Shown here piece after piece: positions 25,138 to 36,504 of a DNA stretch of 64,000 nt. The DNA comes from Rhexocercosporidium sp. MPI-PUGE-AT-0058. Its lineage: Eukaryota; Ascomycota; Leotiomycetes; Helotiales. The translations under genes and the position numbers were made by a program. The DNA lies in assembly GCA_020746875.1 (NCBI GenBank), contig JAGTJL010000014.1:434001-498000 (forward strand), given 5' to 3'. Numbering within the stretch: position 1 is the stretch's first letter; every line of letters begins with the position of its first letter. The notes under the pieces are model-generated. The model ran no database searches, was not told where the DNA came from, and saw nothing but the letters and a program-made list of their open reading frames with translations.

Positions 25138-27495
25138 ATGGACAACGGGGATACTCCAAATGGCGCGTCGCGCCGCCCAATGGCACTATCAACAATGAGC
25201 AGGCTAGTCAGGAGGAGGAACCCCGGTTCCCTGGTTTTAGTTTCCCACCGGACGAGACGAAAACTAAGATTTTGAGAGTTCTTGATAAGATCAGAGAGTG
25301 TAATATTCATCATGAGATCGACACGCCTGAGTTGGTCATGTGCGGCAAGCAATCGGCCGGAAAGCCCTCAGTGTTGGAAGCAATCACGGGTCTAGAATTT
25401 GAGAAAGGAGATGGTGGGCCTTGCACTAGGTTTGTTATTGAGTACGTAATCTTCACACTATCATGAACGAAGGGTAACGGTAAACAGGATCCGACTCTTT
25501 CCCGATGCCAAGGAGGCGTTCATCAAGAGTAAAGTCCGCTTTCGTCCAACGCTAGAGGAGGCAGAGACTCAAGGAGAAGAGTTTTAGTACAAGGAACAGG
25601 AGCTACCAAACTGCACAAACGTCGACCAGATTATCGCCAAAGCCAAGGAAGTGATGGCAATAACGGAGAAGCAGAAGTTTTCTAACGACGTGCTATGTAT
25701 CGAGTACCACTTCCCAGATTCCGAAGCATATATCGGTGCGCCAAGACTGACGCTTATCGATCTTCCCGGGCTCACTGCTGCTGACGAGAGTTACGATCTT
25801 AAGGGAGTGACTCAACATATATCGAACGGAAATCCGCCTTAATCCTAGCAGTCGTTGACGCTGTTAACGACCCAGAAACCCATGAGATACTCAGAATGGC
25901 ACAAAATGTTGATCCTACTTGCCGCAGGACATTCGGTATCATTACTAAGCCAGATTTAACGGACCCCGGTTCTAATTTAGAAAAGTCCTGGGTCGAACAT
26001 GTTTTATATCCACAGACTTCCCAATTCTTCAAGCTGGGTTCCCATGTGCTACACAATCGCCCCCTGCCAGCCAGATCAACGGGAAGGGTGATTTCGTGGA
26101 CTTGGCAGGCAGAAATAAAAACGAGACTGATTTTTTCGAGCGAACTCATCGATCCCTGCCAACCAGCCTCAGCCTCGGTGATACTCGCAAATTTCCGAAT
26201 GGGTGGCACGAAATCGACACGAGGAAATGGGAGTGGATAGTCTTAGGAATCGCCTGTGCTCACTTTTATCCAACATGGCAGTTCGCCAGCTTAGCTCAAT
26301 TTACAACAACATCAAGGTGGCGCTGGAAAAGCGAGAGGAAGACCTGGGCGAGCTCCGAGAGAAGGACCCTGAGCGACATAAAGATGAGTTAAAGAAAATC
26401 GTTTTTGCGCTCCGAAACCTAGAAAAGGAGGGTGCATCAGGAAACTACTCAGAGAAAATGTTCTTCGTTATCACAGAGGACGGACTTTGCTGGCTACGGT
26501 CTAAGATTGCAGACCAAGGGAGAACATTCTCCGAGGAAATGCGGTCGAAGGGGCACAACTCAATCGAGTTCAAGTGGAAACCTGACGAGAAACTACCGAC
26601 CGACCCCATGTCAGCAGAGGTTTCGCAAATGTTAGTGTTCTTGCAACGGACTCAGTCAGGATATCATCCCGGAGAATTCAGTCCTGATCGCGTTCTCCTC
26701 GTGCTCCGAGAATTTCAAAACCTTGGACAAAACTAGCGAAAGATTTCGTAGCCAGTTGTTACTCTTGCTGCCTCGAATTTGCCCGAGAGGCTGTCCTCTT
26801 CGTTGTCAAGCGTGATGCTCTGCTGAAAGGTTCTTGGCAATGGAAATACTTGGCAAACTGAAAGAGCGCAAAGCAACGGCTATATATTCTCTGGAGATGA
26901 TAGAGGAAGACCGAGGAGACGCTGCGTTAAGCATGAACCCTGGTATCTGGATGGGAAGTCGAGAGCTGATGGTGGGTTTAAGCGAGAGGCTGAATAAGAC
27001 GGCTGAGCCCACACAGCAGACGTCAACAACACCCGGACGTACAACAGGTCAAACCAAAACTACCCATCCGAACAAGAGCCAGGAAAAACTTGGCACCCAG
27101 GCTAAAGCAGAATTTAGCGAGTTGGATATAGTCAGCCGCTTCAACGCACTGAAGTTCCTTCAGAACACGCTGACGTTGTACATGGTAAGTTCGATATCAA
27201 ATTAACTTCTACAGAAGCGTAACGTTAGCACTAATTAAGTAAGAAATGTCGTGAAACTTACATCGACAACATGTTAGTTCAAGTGGTGCAGCGGAATCTC
27301 CTCAGAAATTTCGAAGATCTATTTACTCATGAGTGGATAGATGATGAGGCGAAATTCAATGGAATTATCGAAGATCCAGACAGAAGCGGCAGGCTGGAGA
27401 AACAGAATAAACTAAAGGAGGAGATTGATATACTATCATGGTCGCTGAAAGAACTGGAGCCAATGATTGGCAAATTATCATCACCTTCGGAGTAG
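25138..27495 (+). pseudogene. Dynamin-like GTPase pseudogene
   Basis: The remains of a full dynamin/Mx-type large GTPase can be followed in order across changing frames. G1 is at 25350-25385 (GKQSAGKPS), G3 DLPGL near 25765 and G4 TKPD near 25950. Middle-domain sequence (SLRNRLCSLLSNM, YSEKMFF) spans 26220-26470. The GED-like end is MLVQVVQRNLLRNFEDLF to 27495. An intron at 25442-25487 is still well formed. Damage includes Pro in place of the conserved Ser after the P-loop Lys, an in-frame TAG at 25585-25587, frameshifts near 25178, 25815 and 26090-26210, and scrambled frames from 26720 to 26860. Such GTPases remodel membranes. This copy can no longer encode one. Confidence 0.85.
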
Positions 27496-29160
27496 ATTGA
27501 GGTTCTACAGGCCGTTATTGTGCCTTTCGAGTTTGAATACACTACATTCCAAGATCGAGAATTTGGTGTTTATACCCTAAGCAAAACACTTTACTGACGG
27601 GCAGGGATTTATATCGAGCTAAATAGAAGCAAGTTTGCTTCAAGTCAGGAGGGCTTATCCAGGCGGCCATGGGGTCTTCATCCGCTTCGGGGGCCTCATA
27701 TAAGGATAGCCAATTTGATCTGTCATAGCACACATTCTCGCCTTCATACATTCGCAGTTCGGAGCCCGTTATGTAATTTGATTAGCTTAATATAACTATG
27801 TGTCGCCTAGGAAGTCAAGTGACATGTTGAATATCATGGAGCATATTCGACCTCAAGGCAGAATACTAGAGCCTATTTGTTAAGTTGTACATGTGGTGTA
27901 AGTTTAGAGCTCCATTGTACCGTAACATACGTCACATAGTGCCTTGGAAGCCCCGTCCGGTAGGTGGGCTCAGAACCCTTAGCGAGTTTAGAGGGGAAGC
28001 CCCATTTTGCAAGCGGCTATATGTTTGTCACACACCAGCCACTTCGAATACACAACAGAAGGTCCACCTCTCGCTTGGTAGTGAGAGATGAACACAAGGC
28101 TCCTTGGAGAGTAGATGTCAGGCCGCTAGTGTAGCGCTTGTAAACTTCTGTCCCTCGAGTCTACGTTGACACTCTCTTACACTACAGCAGCTTCGGTTAC
28201 TGTGGCGTTGTCCTATGGCAGAGTCAATATCACGTGATTGTCTTATCAGCTGACCTAGTCTCGTGTATACCTGCGGCGTCAGTTGCAGAGCTTCATTCAT
28301 CATCACTTTACTACTCCACCACTTCTAACATTTAACAATAATAAGCCTTTGGTCCTCCAAAATATTCAACCACCTGCGCGCAAGCAGTATTCCAATTCCG
28401 AGTATTGCCAGAATTACAGAGTCGAGTGCGGGGCTATGCATGCTGAAATATACCCTGTAAATAATTGAAACTCTCCCACAAGCATCACCACAAATTATTT
28501 TGAGGCAGTGCATGATTGCAAACTCAAGCTCTTAGCCCACAGCAAACCTCACTGAGCCCCAAGTCAGAACCTCTGCCCTCAAACATATAGATCTTCTAAA
28601 AGAACGAAACACGAAATGAATGAGGGGCGTCAATCATATAAATAGTTAAAAGAACCTCCAAGCAGTGGTGACAGTATTCTGCTTTTTGGGATTGTGTCCA
28701 AATCGCGCCAATATTTTAACATGAATATCCACCATCAATGTCTACGGCCTCATAGTTTGATAGCCCAGATTATAGCTGAGACTTAGTGTGTCATCAAACA
28801 GTAAACAACTGGGTCCCTTTTCCTGCCATGCCCGTCAGAGGGGATGCCAGGGCAGCATATCAGTCAAACTTCAGCATTAAGAAAGCCTCTACCGTATGAA
28901 CTCGCTTCAAACTATTAATATTGAACACCACATAAGCAGGTCTACTCAAAAAAGAGTCAAGTACCACAGGTAGACATGGCGCTTCACGATGTGGACATTC
29001 TCACACGTTGATATGCGCTTTCATTGGCCCAATTCCATGCACTCCGCGCTCAGCTGCAGAAAGCCACTTTTCTAGAAGCAAAGCGTGGACTTCCAACCTT
29101 CAATTCTAAAATCCACCTACCTGTATCTGCACGACTACGTTCGCCCCATCGAAAAACAGC
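27496..29160. other. Intergenic, no gene seen
   Basis: About 1.7 kb of moderately AT-rich DNA between the dynamin relic and the NACHT-ankyrin gene. Only short, unrelated open frames are present. The last ~200 bp, which is pyrimidine-rich just before 29161, is likely the promoter and 5' UTR of the downstream gene. Confidence 0.45.
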
Positions 29161-31690
29161 ATGGATCCCCTCAGCATCACTGCCTCTATAATTGCCGTTT
29201 CACAGGCCGCCAACGCCATAGTCGCAATATGCTATGATTTCCGGGCTGCCATGAAAGATGCCCCTACGGCTTTGTCTCGGATCACGAGTTCCGTCAACGA
29301 CTTGCGAATGGTTCTTAGTCGGCTTGAGCAGTTTTCGAATAATATAGAATTGGGATCCACCGGTACCGAAGCTGCAGAATATAGCGCTCTTCGAGAGCTC
29401 TGTGGCAACGGCGGAGGATTGAAGCAATGTCTCGATGACCTGATTTCGCTTGAAGATAAGCTCGTTCCTGCGAGCTGGGCTGGCGAAACGGGGAGTAGGA
29501 GAAGGGCACTAATACAGAGTGTTGGCTGGCACTTCAAAGAGAAAGATGTTGAGAAGACAATGAGAATTCTCGATGGGCACAAAAGCACACTGCAGATGGC
29601 TATACTGGTTGACCAAATGGGATCTATCGCGTATATGTCGAAGGCTATCAGAGTCGTCGATCAGAACACCAAAACGATACACCAGAAGCTCCAAGATGCG
29701 TCTTTGAACGAGCGAGAGCGATCTATTTTCCGTTGGTTGTCACCCGTCAATGCTTCTTCAATTCATGAAGCGGCGCTACTAGCACATCAAAAGGGGACAA
29801 ACGAATGGTTCCTGTCAAGCAAGAAGTTTAAAGATTGGATTGAATCTGACTGCTCGATCCTTTGGATTAGTGGGTTTCCAGGATCTGGCAAGACGATTCT
29901 GATGTCGACGGTGATACAATTCCTACAGCGCCTCAGGTCAGAGGAGCCTGGCGCGATTGTGGCATATTTCTATTGCGACTTCAGGACGCCAGAAGCACGC
30001 GATGCACTAAATTTGTTAGGATCCATCATTTCTCAGATATGTTTGAGCCTAGGCTCGTTTCCAGCCGAGCTTGAGGATGCATTTGACAGCAAGAAAACGA
30101 CTGCCAGCTCATACAGCAAACAGTCTGGTCTCGAAACACTCTTTAACATATTGCACTCTTTAACCTCTACGTATCAAGTCATAATCGTCGTTGATGCTCT
30201 TGATGAGTGCGAAGGTAGCTTTGACATCCTTCGGATTCTCAAGCGACTGGTCCATACTGCGATCGATCTCAAGATCCTATTCAGTAGTAGAGACGAAGTA
30301 GATATACGAGAACAGATGACCGAATACCCAAGACTTCGGCTAGAAGACGTTTCTACACACCTAGCACTGGATATTGATCGCTATGTCGACTTTCGATTAA
30401 CCTACGATTCAAATTTCAGGTGGTTGAAGCCATCCTTCAAGCAGGACATACAAAAAACGCTGAGCTCAAAGGCCAAGGGAATGTAAGAATCCCCTTCTGA
30501 AATTTCTGCATGAAATTTGCTTAAAAGCTGCCAGGTTTCGATGGACTCAATGCCAACTCGACGAAATCGGCAAGCTTAGGACGATGAAAGATATCAGAAT
30601 GGCACTCAACAACCTTCCTACAGGTCTTCATGAGACATATGAGAAAATTCTGGCGAAGATCTCCACTGGAAATGTAAGACTCGTTAAGCAGATACTTCAG
30701 TGGTTGGTTTGCGATGTGTCTACCCTGTCCCTTAGGGACCTGCACGAAGCCCTTGCAATTGAACCAGGTCTCGACCACATAGATGAAGAATCACAACTAA
30801 GCAGCGAAATGGATATTTTGGACATGTGTGGGAGTCTCGTCACCGTTACGGCTAGTGAAGATGTAGTTCTCGCGCATTTGTCGGTAAAGGACTATCTCTT
30901 GTCCTCAACCATCAAAAGCGGCCAGGGCTCGGAATTCTCCCTTTCCAGTCAAGAGGCAAACGCAGAGTGTGCAAAACTATGTTTAGCATACCTCAACTTC
31001 ACAGAGTTTCGAACAGGCCCAGCATCAGGGTCAAGCGAATTTGAAGCCCGACTCTTACAATATCCATTCATTAATTATGCATCCTTTCGATGGGCATCGT
31101 ATGTTCGAAATTGTCCGCAGTCTTCGGAAGTTGAAGCCCTAGTCGTCAAATTTTTCAGTCCTTCGTCTCGTCCGCAGTTTATGAGCTGGCTGCAGCTCAT
31201 CTGCTCAGAAATAAAATTCTTGCGCAAAGATGAATACAAGGCAAATGTCAAGAAGCAGAAACTGGGTTGGAACCATTTCCCTCCGCAAGCCACATCTCTT
31301 TATTACGCCGCCTCTTTTGGGCTCGAATCGATTGTCAAAGCGCTACTTGGCCAAGGGCACGAAATAGATGCTCCTGGTGGTCGACTGGGGGCGACTGCGT
31401 TCCATGCAGCCGTCTTGAGAGGTCACATCAAGGTCATGGAACTGTTGTACCAGAATGGTGCGGATCCAAATAAAGCAGACATCATCAAGAAGACTCCGCT
31501 CCATTCTGCTGTTGATACGGGAGACGCCGAGGTTGTCAGATACTTGCTCGATATCGGTGCAGATACAGGGGTTTTGGATAAGAATCTCATGACTCCTTAC
31601 CAGACTTGCTGCAACCAAGAGCGAGGTCATGATGAAGTCGAAGTACGGAAAGTGTTTGAAGATTTTTTGCACAGGAACGATCCAAAGTAG
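29161..31690 (+). CDS. NACHT-ankyrin STAND protein with fungal N-terminal domain
   Basis: Two exons, 29161-30482 and 30535-31690 (52-bp intron), give 825 residues. The first ~60 residues 'MDPLSITASIIAVSQAANAI' onward match the fungal STAND N-terminal domain, a helical bundle related to HeLo-like modules. The usual pre-NACHT line 'HEAALLAHQKGTNEWFL' follows. The NACHT P-loop is GFPGSGKT (238-245) and Walker B is IIVVDALDEC (341-350). The region after the intron holds winged-helix sequence (LPTGLHETYEKIL, HLSVKDYL). Residues ~715-815 form three to four ankyrin repeats (ATAFHAAVLRGHIKVMELL, TPLHSAVDTGDAEVVRYLL). These proteins are NTP-driven switches in fungal non-self recognition. The gene appears intact. 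The ankyrin array is short, as seen in fast-evolving receptors. Confidence 0.88.
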
Positions 31691-32181
31691 GCTCGCTTTT
31701 GCAAGTCGACGGTACCAGGTCGCCTCATCTTTGAGTGGTTTTGTAATCAAGTTAGAGGATTCTGCTGGATATCAATACCATCATGTTCCTACTAGTGCGG
31801 ATCCAAGACATATGTGGTGTATCCAGACAATTCTTTCGATGCGTGGTGTTTGTAGCTTTCAGCGAAATTAGGGTGCACTCTGAACGACAATACCACGGGG
31901 GAGCCTGCGGATATGAACATAACATTTTCATTACTTCAAACCGGTAAAAAGACCCGCTCACTGGTTTTCAAAAGTTCATCTGACTGCACTGACATCTTCT
32001 TATACCAGGCGGATGGAGTGATAATCTCTGTCAGCTCAAACAAATCTATGAATGTTGATGCCAGCGCAATTTTTGATCAACTCTTCTTGACAAAAGCTGT
32101 CAGCAGTGAGTAATCTTTAAAATACACTAGCAAAGACACTGAATACTTTCCCTTCGTCGCGAAGCAGGTGGTCAGTTTCAG

Positions 32182-32293
32182 GTTCATTGTTCATTGTTCA
32201 TTGTTCATTGTTCATTGTTCATTGTTCATTGTTCATTGTTCATTGTTCATTGTTCATTGTTCATTGTTCATTGTTCATTGTTCATTGTTCATT
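32182..32293. repeat. Perfect tandem heptamer (GTTCATT)x16
   Basis: Sixteen uninterrupted copies of GTTCATT cover 112 bp, ending where the next unit degenerates to GTTCTTG. Because 7 is not a multiple of 3, the open frame through it repeats every three units, so the apparent peptide is not evidence of coding. The unit is not the fungal telomere repeat TTAGGG. The perfect copies suggest recent expansion. Confidence 0.97.
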
Positions 32294-33272
32294 GTTCTTG
32301 AGACCCATAAGTCTTATCACTCGTTGCGAGTGCTCGCGAAGCAGAAATTAGATAATTCGAGGCCCCCTTTGTAGCAAAATCTGCGTACAGCAGCCTCTAA
32401 TAGGTTTCCTTTATTGATCAAACGCTGTAAAATATGTCACCATACATCCCTATCTTGGGTTTTACACTAGCTTGAATGTTCCTCCATCATAAACTGATCA
32501 TGTTAGTTTCAGTCTCAACTACTTCTACCACATCGAAAAATGGACAGTAGAGAAGCACAACGAAGCTCACCTTTCGAATCTCGCATGGCTGAGTCCCCAA
32601 GTCAATACCATTTCCGTGGCCAAACCGAACCGAAAGATAATCATTCTTGGGTACCGCAGTCCAACTACATCTCCTCGATCGTCTGACCCAGTACATGCAC
32701 AGCGCAAGATCTCCGGCTTCTCGAGTGATCTATCGGGCGAACTTTGCTAGAAGAGTGGTCCTGTTAACATTTGGGCTTTTGGACACACCCACTTCAATTT
32801 CGAAAACACGGAAGATAGGAAAATGGTTCTTGCAAATCAACGAAGCTATTACTTTAGCCAGGCGGGAGGGTTTGATGCGAAGAAATGCGTTGAGGTTTGA
32901 TGATGACTTGGAGACTACTAGAAGAGACTTCGAGCATTTCATATTGTTACTGAGGCGGTACAAATCAGGAAGTCTAGTTCGGGATTTAGGAGGAGGCAAA
33001 GTTCGATGATACGGAAATGAAAAGGAAAGCAGGTCAGGCATATTTAGACCAGTAAACCAACGAAGCTAGGGAGCTCGCTAAAGCCCCTGGAGAGCCATCC
33101 ATCTTGTTGACATTCGCTCAGGCAGCCGAATCGCCAGTCGTGAATATCGGCTCCTCGTATCATCCAGCAATCTCGCATGGTATATGGTCGCATCGTAGTA
33201 TAATCACTCTTCTGCCGAGCCAACTCCCATGTTCTTCACAAGTAAACATCATGTGACCGACGATCAATAATA

Positions 33273-33613
33273 CCCCGCATTATCACAGCGCGGGGTACAT
33301 CACCGACGGAATAACATCGTCTATTTCCCCCCCTGCACATCACTAATTCGGTCATAAGAAACCTCTTCGAGGTCCGAGAAATTACAAGTGTCGGTCTTAC
33401 TCCGGGTGCTTTACCAACTTTTTCTCCAAGCTAATGCAAGTGATGTTCCCGAGGAGGACGGCATTATACATCCGTCTCTAATTAGCATGCACATGGGATG
33501 AAAAGGCCCTGGGAAACATGCAGTTGCGTTTTTTTGACTTGCGGGGGACATGAAGCTATGAACTCTGCCAAGAGCTCGTAAGAAACTTGAGAGGTCCCAG
33601 TCCTCGTGTGGGG
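33273..33613. promoter_or_regulatory. Candidate CreA/Mig1 sites upstream of the beta-glucosidase
   Basis: Four matches to the carbon-repressor core SYGGRG lie within 500 bp of the start codon: CCCCGC (reverse of GCGGGG) at 33273, GCGGGG at 33290, GCGGGG at 33541 and GTGGGG at 33608. In filamentous fungi CreA represses cellulolytic genes on glucose. The hexamer is common by chance, so this is suggestive only. Confidence 0.3.
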
Positions 33614-33770
33614 CTGCGGAGAGGGGAATTATGGTGATGTGTTGACGTGATGATCTGATATCAAAGGTGGGATTCAGATTACAGTCTATGTATTTAAGAT
33701 CTAGGGTTTCGGTTCGAAAATCAAGCTTTGAGCTGTGCGAGATAGTTAAGCTTGTTGTTCCGAGTCAATC

Positions 33771-36320
33771 ATGAAATTCGCATCTCTCGAAGCCACGCCT
33801 TTGCGTGGGTTTGCCCTTCTATCAGTTCTTGCTCTCCAAGCTTCAGCTCAAAATAGCACTGGGAATATAACATCCGATAGTTACTTCTACGGGCAATCGC
33901 CATATGTAGCTCCCGCCGCACTCCCATCAGGAACAACCGATTCCTGGGCAGCAGCATATTCCAAAGCTGCGGAATTTATCTCGCAATTGAGTCAAGATGA
34001 GAAGAGCAATCTGACATTCGGAGTCAGGGCCACGAGGAATGGATGTGTAGGATTTATCCCGCCGATTGAGAGATTGGGCTTCAAGGGTATCTGCTTGCAG
34101 GATGCTGGGAATGGAGTGAGGCTTGCAGATGGAGTGAATGCTTATGACAGTGGTTTGCATGTTGGTGCTACGTAAGTTACTACATACTATCAAGCATGTC
34201 AGGTATTGACGATGACAGATGGAATAAGAATCTCGCTTACCAACGTGCTCTTCACATGGGCGCTGAGTTCAAAGCCAAGGGCGTGAATATTGCATTGGGC
34301 CCAGTCGTTGGTCCCATTGGCCGTATAGCTGAGGGCGGTCGCAACTGGGAGGGGATCTCCAATGATCCGTATCTCTGTGGTGTGCTTGCTGCTGAGACCG
34401 TTCGTGGTATCCAAGAAAATGGTGTTGTGACTAGCACGAAGCATTTCATCGGGAATGAGCAAGGTATGCTCACCACTTTTTCCGAACTTTGGGATGTGGT
34501 ATTGACACTTACAGAACTCAATCGGAATCCCAGCACCAATAACCAAAGGCAGCGCGTGGAGTCTGTATCGAGTAACATCGATGACAAGACTCTCCACGAA
34601 TTGTATCTATGGCCATTCCAGGACGCTGTCCGAGCTGGTAGTGGGAACATCATGTGTTCCTACAACCGAGTCAACAATTCTTACGGATGCCAGAACAGCA
34701 AGTTGCAGAACGGGGTTCTAAAAGAAGAGCTGGGCTTTCAAGGGTTTGTTGTCAGTGATTGGGGCGCTTTGCACGGAGGTTATGCTGCTGCTGAAGCAGG
34801 GTTGGATATGGTGATGCCTAGTGGTGGCGTGTTCTGGGGGTCAAACCTGACAGCCGCGATCAACAATGGATCCATGAATGCTTCGGTCTTGGATAACATG
34901 GCTACGCGGTATGTTTCCTTTCTTTCAACCCAGAACACAACTAATGGAAAGGGAAAAGAATTATTGCTACTTGGTACCAATTCGGCCAAGATTCAGATGA
35001 TTATCCCGAACCCGGTGTTGGACTTCCACGTTCTCTAACGGCTCAGCATGTCTTCCTCGACGCCAAAGTCCCTTCATCGAAACAAGTCCGTCTAAACTCA
35101 GCTATCGAGGGACATGTACTTGTCAAGAATACAAATGGGTCTCTTGGTCTTCCACTGCAGAAGCCAAAGCTCGTTTCTGTTTTTGGGTATGACGCTGCCA
35201 GCCCACTCAAGAACCCTTCTACGGCGGGCCCCCCTGATCGTGCGTCTCAGATCATCAACCGTAAGTCATACAGCACTCTTTTTGCTCTGCGACGCACACT
35301 AACAACAGACCAGAGACAATGATTGTAGCCGGTGGCTCAGGAGCCAACAATCCAGCTTATATTTCATCTCCACTTGAGGCATTGTCTCAGCGTGCCTACG
35401 AAGACAGCTCGCAGCTTCTCTGGGATATCGTCAATATCAACTCCACAGCCCAAGTCGACGCCGCATCAGATGCATGTCTCGTCTTCCTGAACGCTTGGGC
35501 TTCAGAAGGATATGATCGATCTGGGATACATGATGACTACTCTGATGCCCTCGTCAACAATATCGCAGATCAATGCAACAACACCATTGTCGTGATACAC
35601 AACGCTGGTGTGAGATTGGTTGACGTATTCATCGATCACCCAAACGTCACGGCTTTAATTTTCGCGCACCTTCCAGGCCAGGACTCAGGGCGGGCTTTGG
35701 TGAGCTTGTTGTATGGAGAAAGTAATCCAAGTGGTAAACTACCATACTCTGTTCCGAAGAACGAATCTGATTATGGTTCGCTCTTGAGCCCGACACCACC
35801 CGAGGGCGTTTACTGGTTATTTCCCCAAGACGACTTTACTGAGGGCGTGTATATCGACTATCGGGCATTTGATGCAAAGAACATCACGCCTAGGTATGAG
35901 TTTGGTTTCGGACTATCATACACGACTTTCGAGTACTCCTCTTTGGAAGTTGCGAAGGTCGATGGCCCATCCACGGATGAATACCCCGTCGGCGCGATCG
36001 TCGAAGGGGGACAAGGTGATCTTTGGGACGTTTTATTCAAAGTCACTGCCTCTGTGTCGAACTCAGGCGCGGTAGACGGTGCGGAAGTCGCACAGCTTTA
36101 TGTTGGCATTCCTGGTGGACCTATTCGGCAGCTGAGGGGCTTCTCGAAAGTCGATGTTCAGCCGGGACAGTCGATCGATTTGAGCTTTGACCTTCAACGG
36201 CGCGACTTGAGTGTTTGGGATGTTGTAGCACAGAAATGGCAGTTGCAAAAGGGGGAGTATAAGGTCTATGTTGGCGGCAGCTCAAGGAGCCTGTCATTGG
36301 AGGGGAGCCTTACTATCTGA
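33771..36320 (+). CDS. Secreted GH3 beta-glucosidase
   Basis: Five exons: 33771-34171, 34219-34463, 34515-34908, 34959-35260 and 35314-36320, giving 782 residues. All introns (47-53 bp) are in phase. A signal peptide is visible, with likely cleavage after ASA at residue 26. The GH3 N-terminal barrel includes '[15 protein letters not shown]', '[13 protein letters not shown]' and 'KHFIGNEQ'. The catalytic nucleophile is D297 in '[13 protein letters not shown]'. The second domain has '[10 protein letters not shown]' and '[25 protein letters not shown]'. The C-terminus is a fibronectin III-like domain ([25 protein letters not shown]). It hydrolyses terminal beta-D-glucosyl residues, for example cellobiose, outside the cell. 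Many NxS/T sites agree with secretion. It is a complete, ordinary-looking member. Confidence 0.93.
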
Positions 36321-36504
36321 GGAAAGGTGGTTAAGAGTGTTGGAACTAAGCAGGATATGCACTAATGGATGCGGCTCGGACATTGAAATGCGGTACCTGC
36401 GGAGGCCATTCAGAGTTAGATTCCGATGGAATTAACATCTGTTTTACAACTGAGACAATATTACAAGATCTACATCTCCAATGAGAACTCACATTTCGAT
36501 ACCA

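Larger units (their letters stand above)
31691..33770. other. Intergenic with minisatellite and beta-glucosidase promoter
   Basis: About 2.1 kb. It contains a perfect heptamer array at 32182-32293 and, toward the right, the promoter of the beta-glucosidase gene. An open stretch at 32695-33009 (from an ATG, helix-rich, with LQINEAITLARREGL) and a short ATG frame at 32538 do not join in any frame. They could be a remnant but are not called. Confidence 0.45.

Noticed and set aside
32182..32293. Telomere-like or CRISPR-like array
   Set aside because: The unit is GTTCATT, not TTAGGG, and there are no spacers; it is a simple tandem repeat.
32538..33009. Possible small gene with two open pieces
   Set aside because: The pieces lie in different frames, the only candidate intron leads to an early stop, and no family is recognisable.
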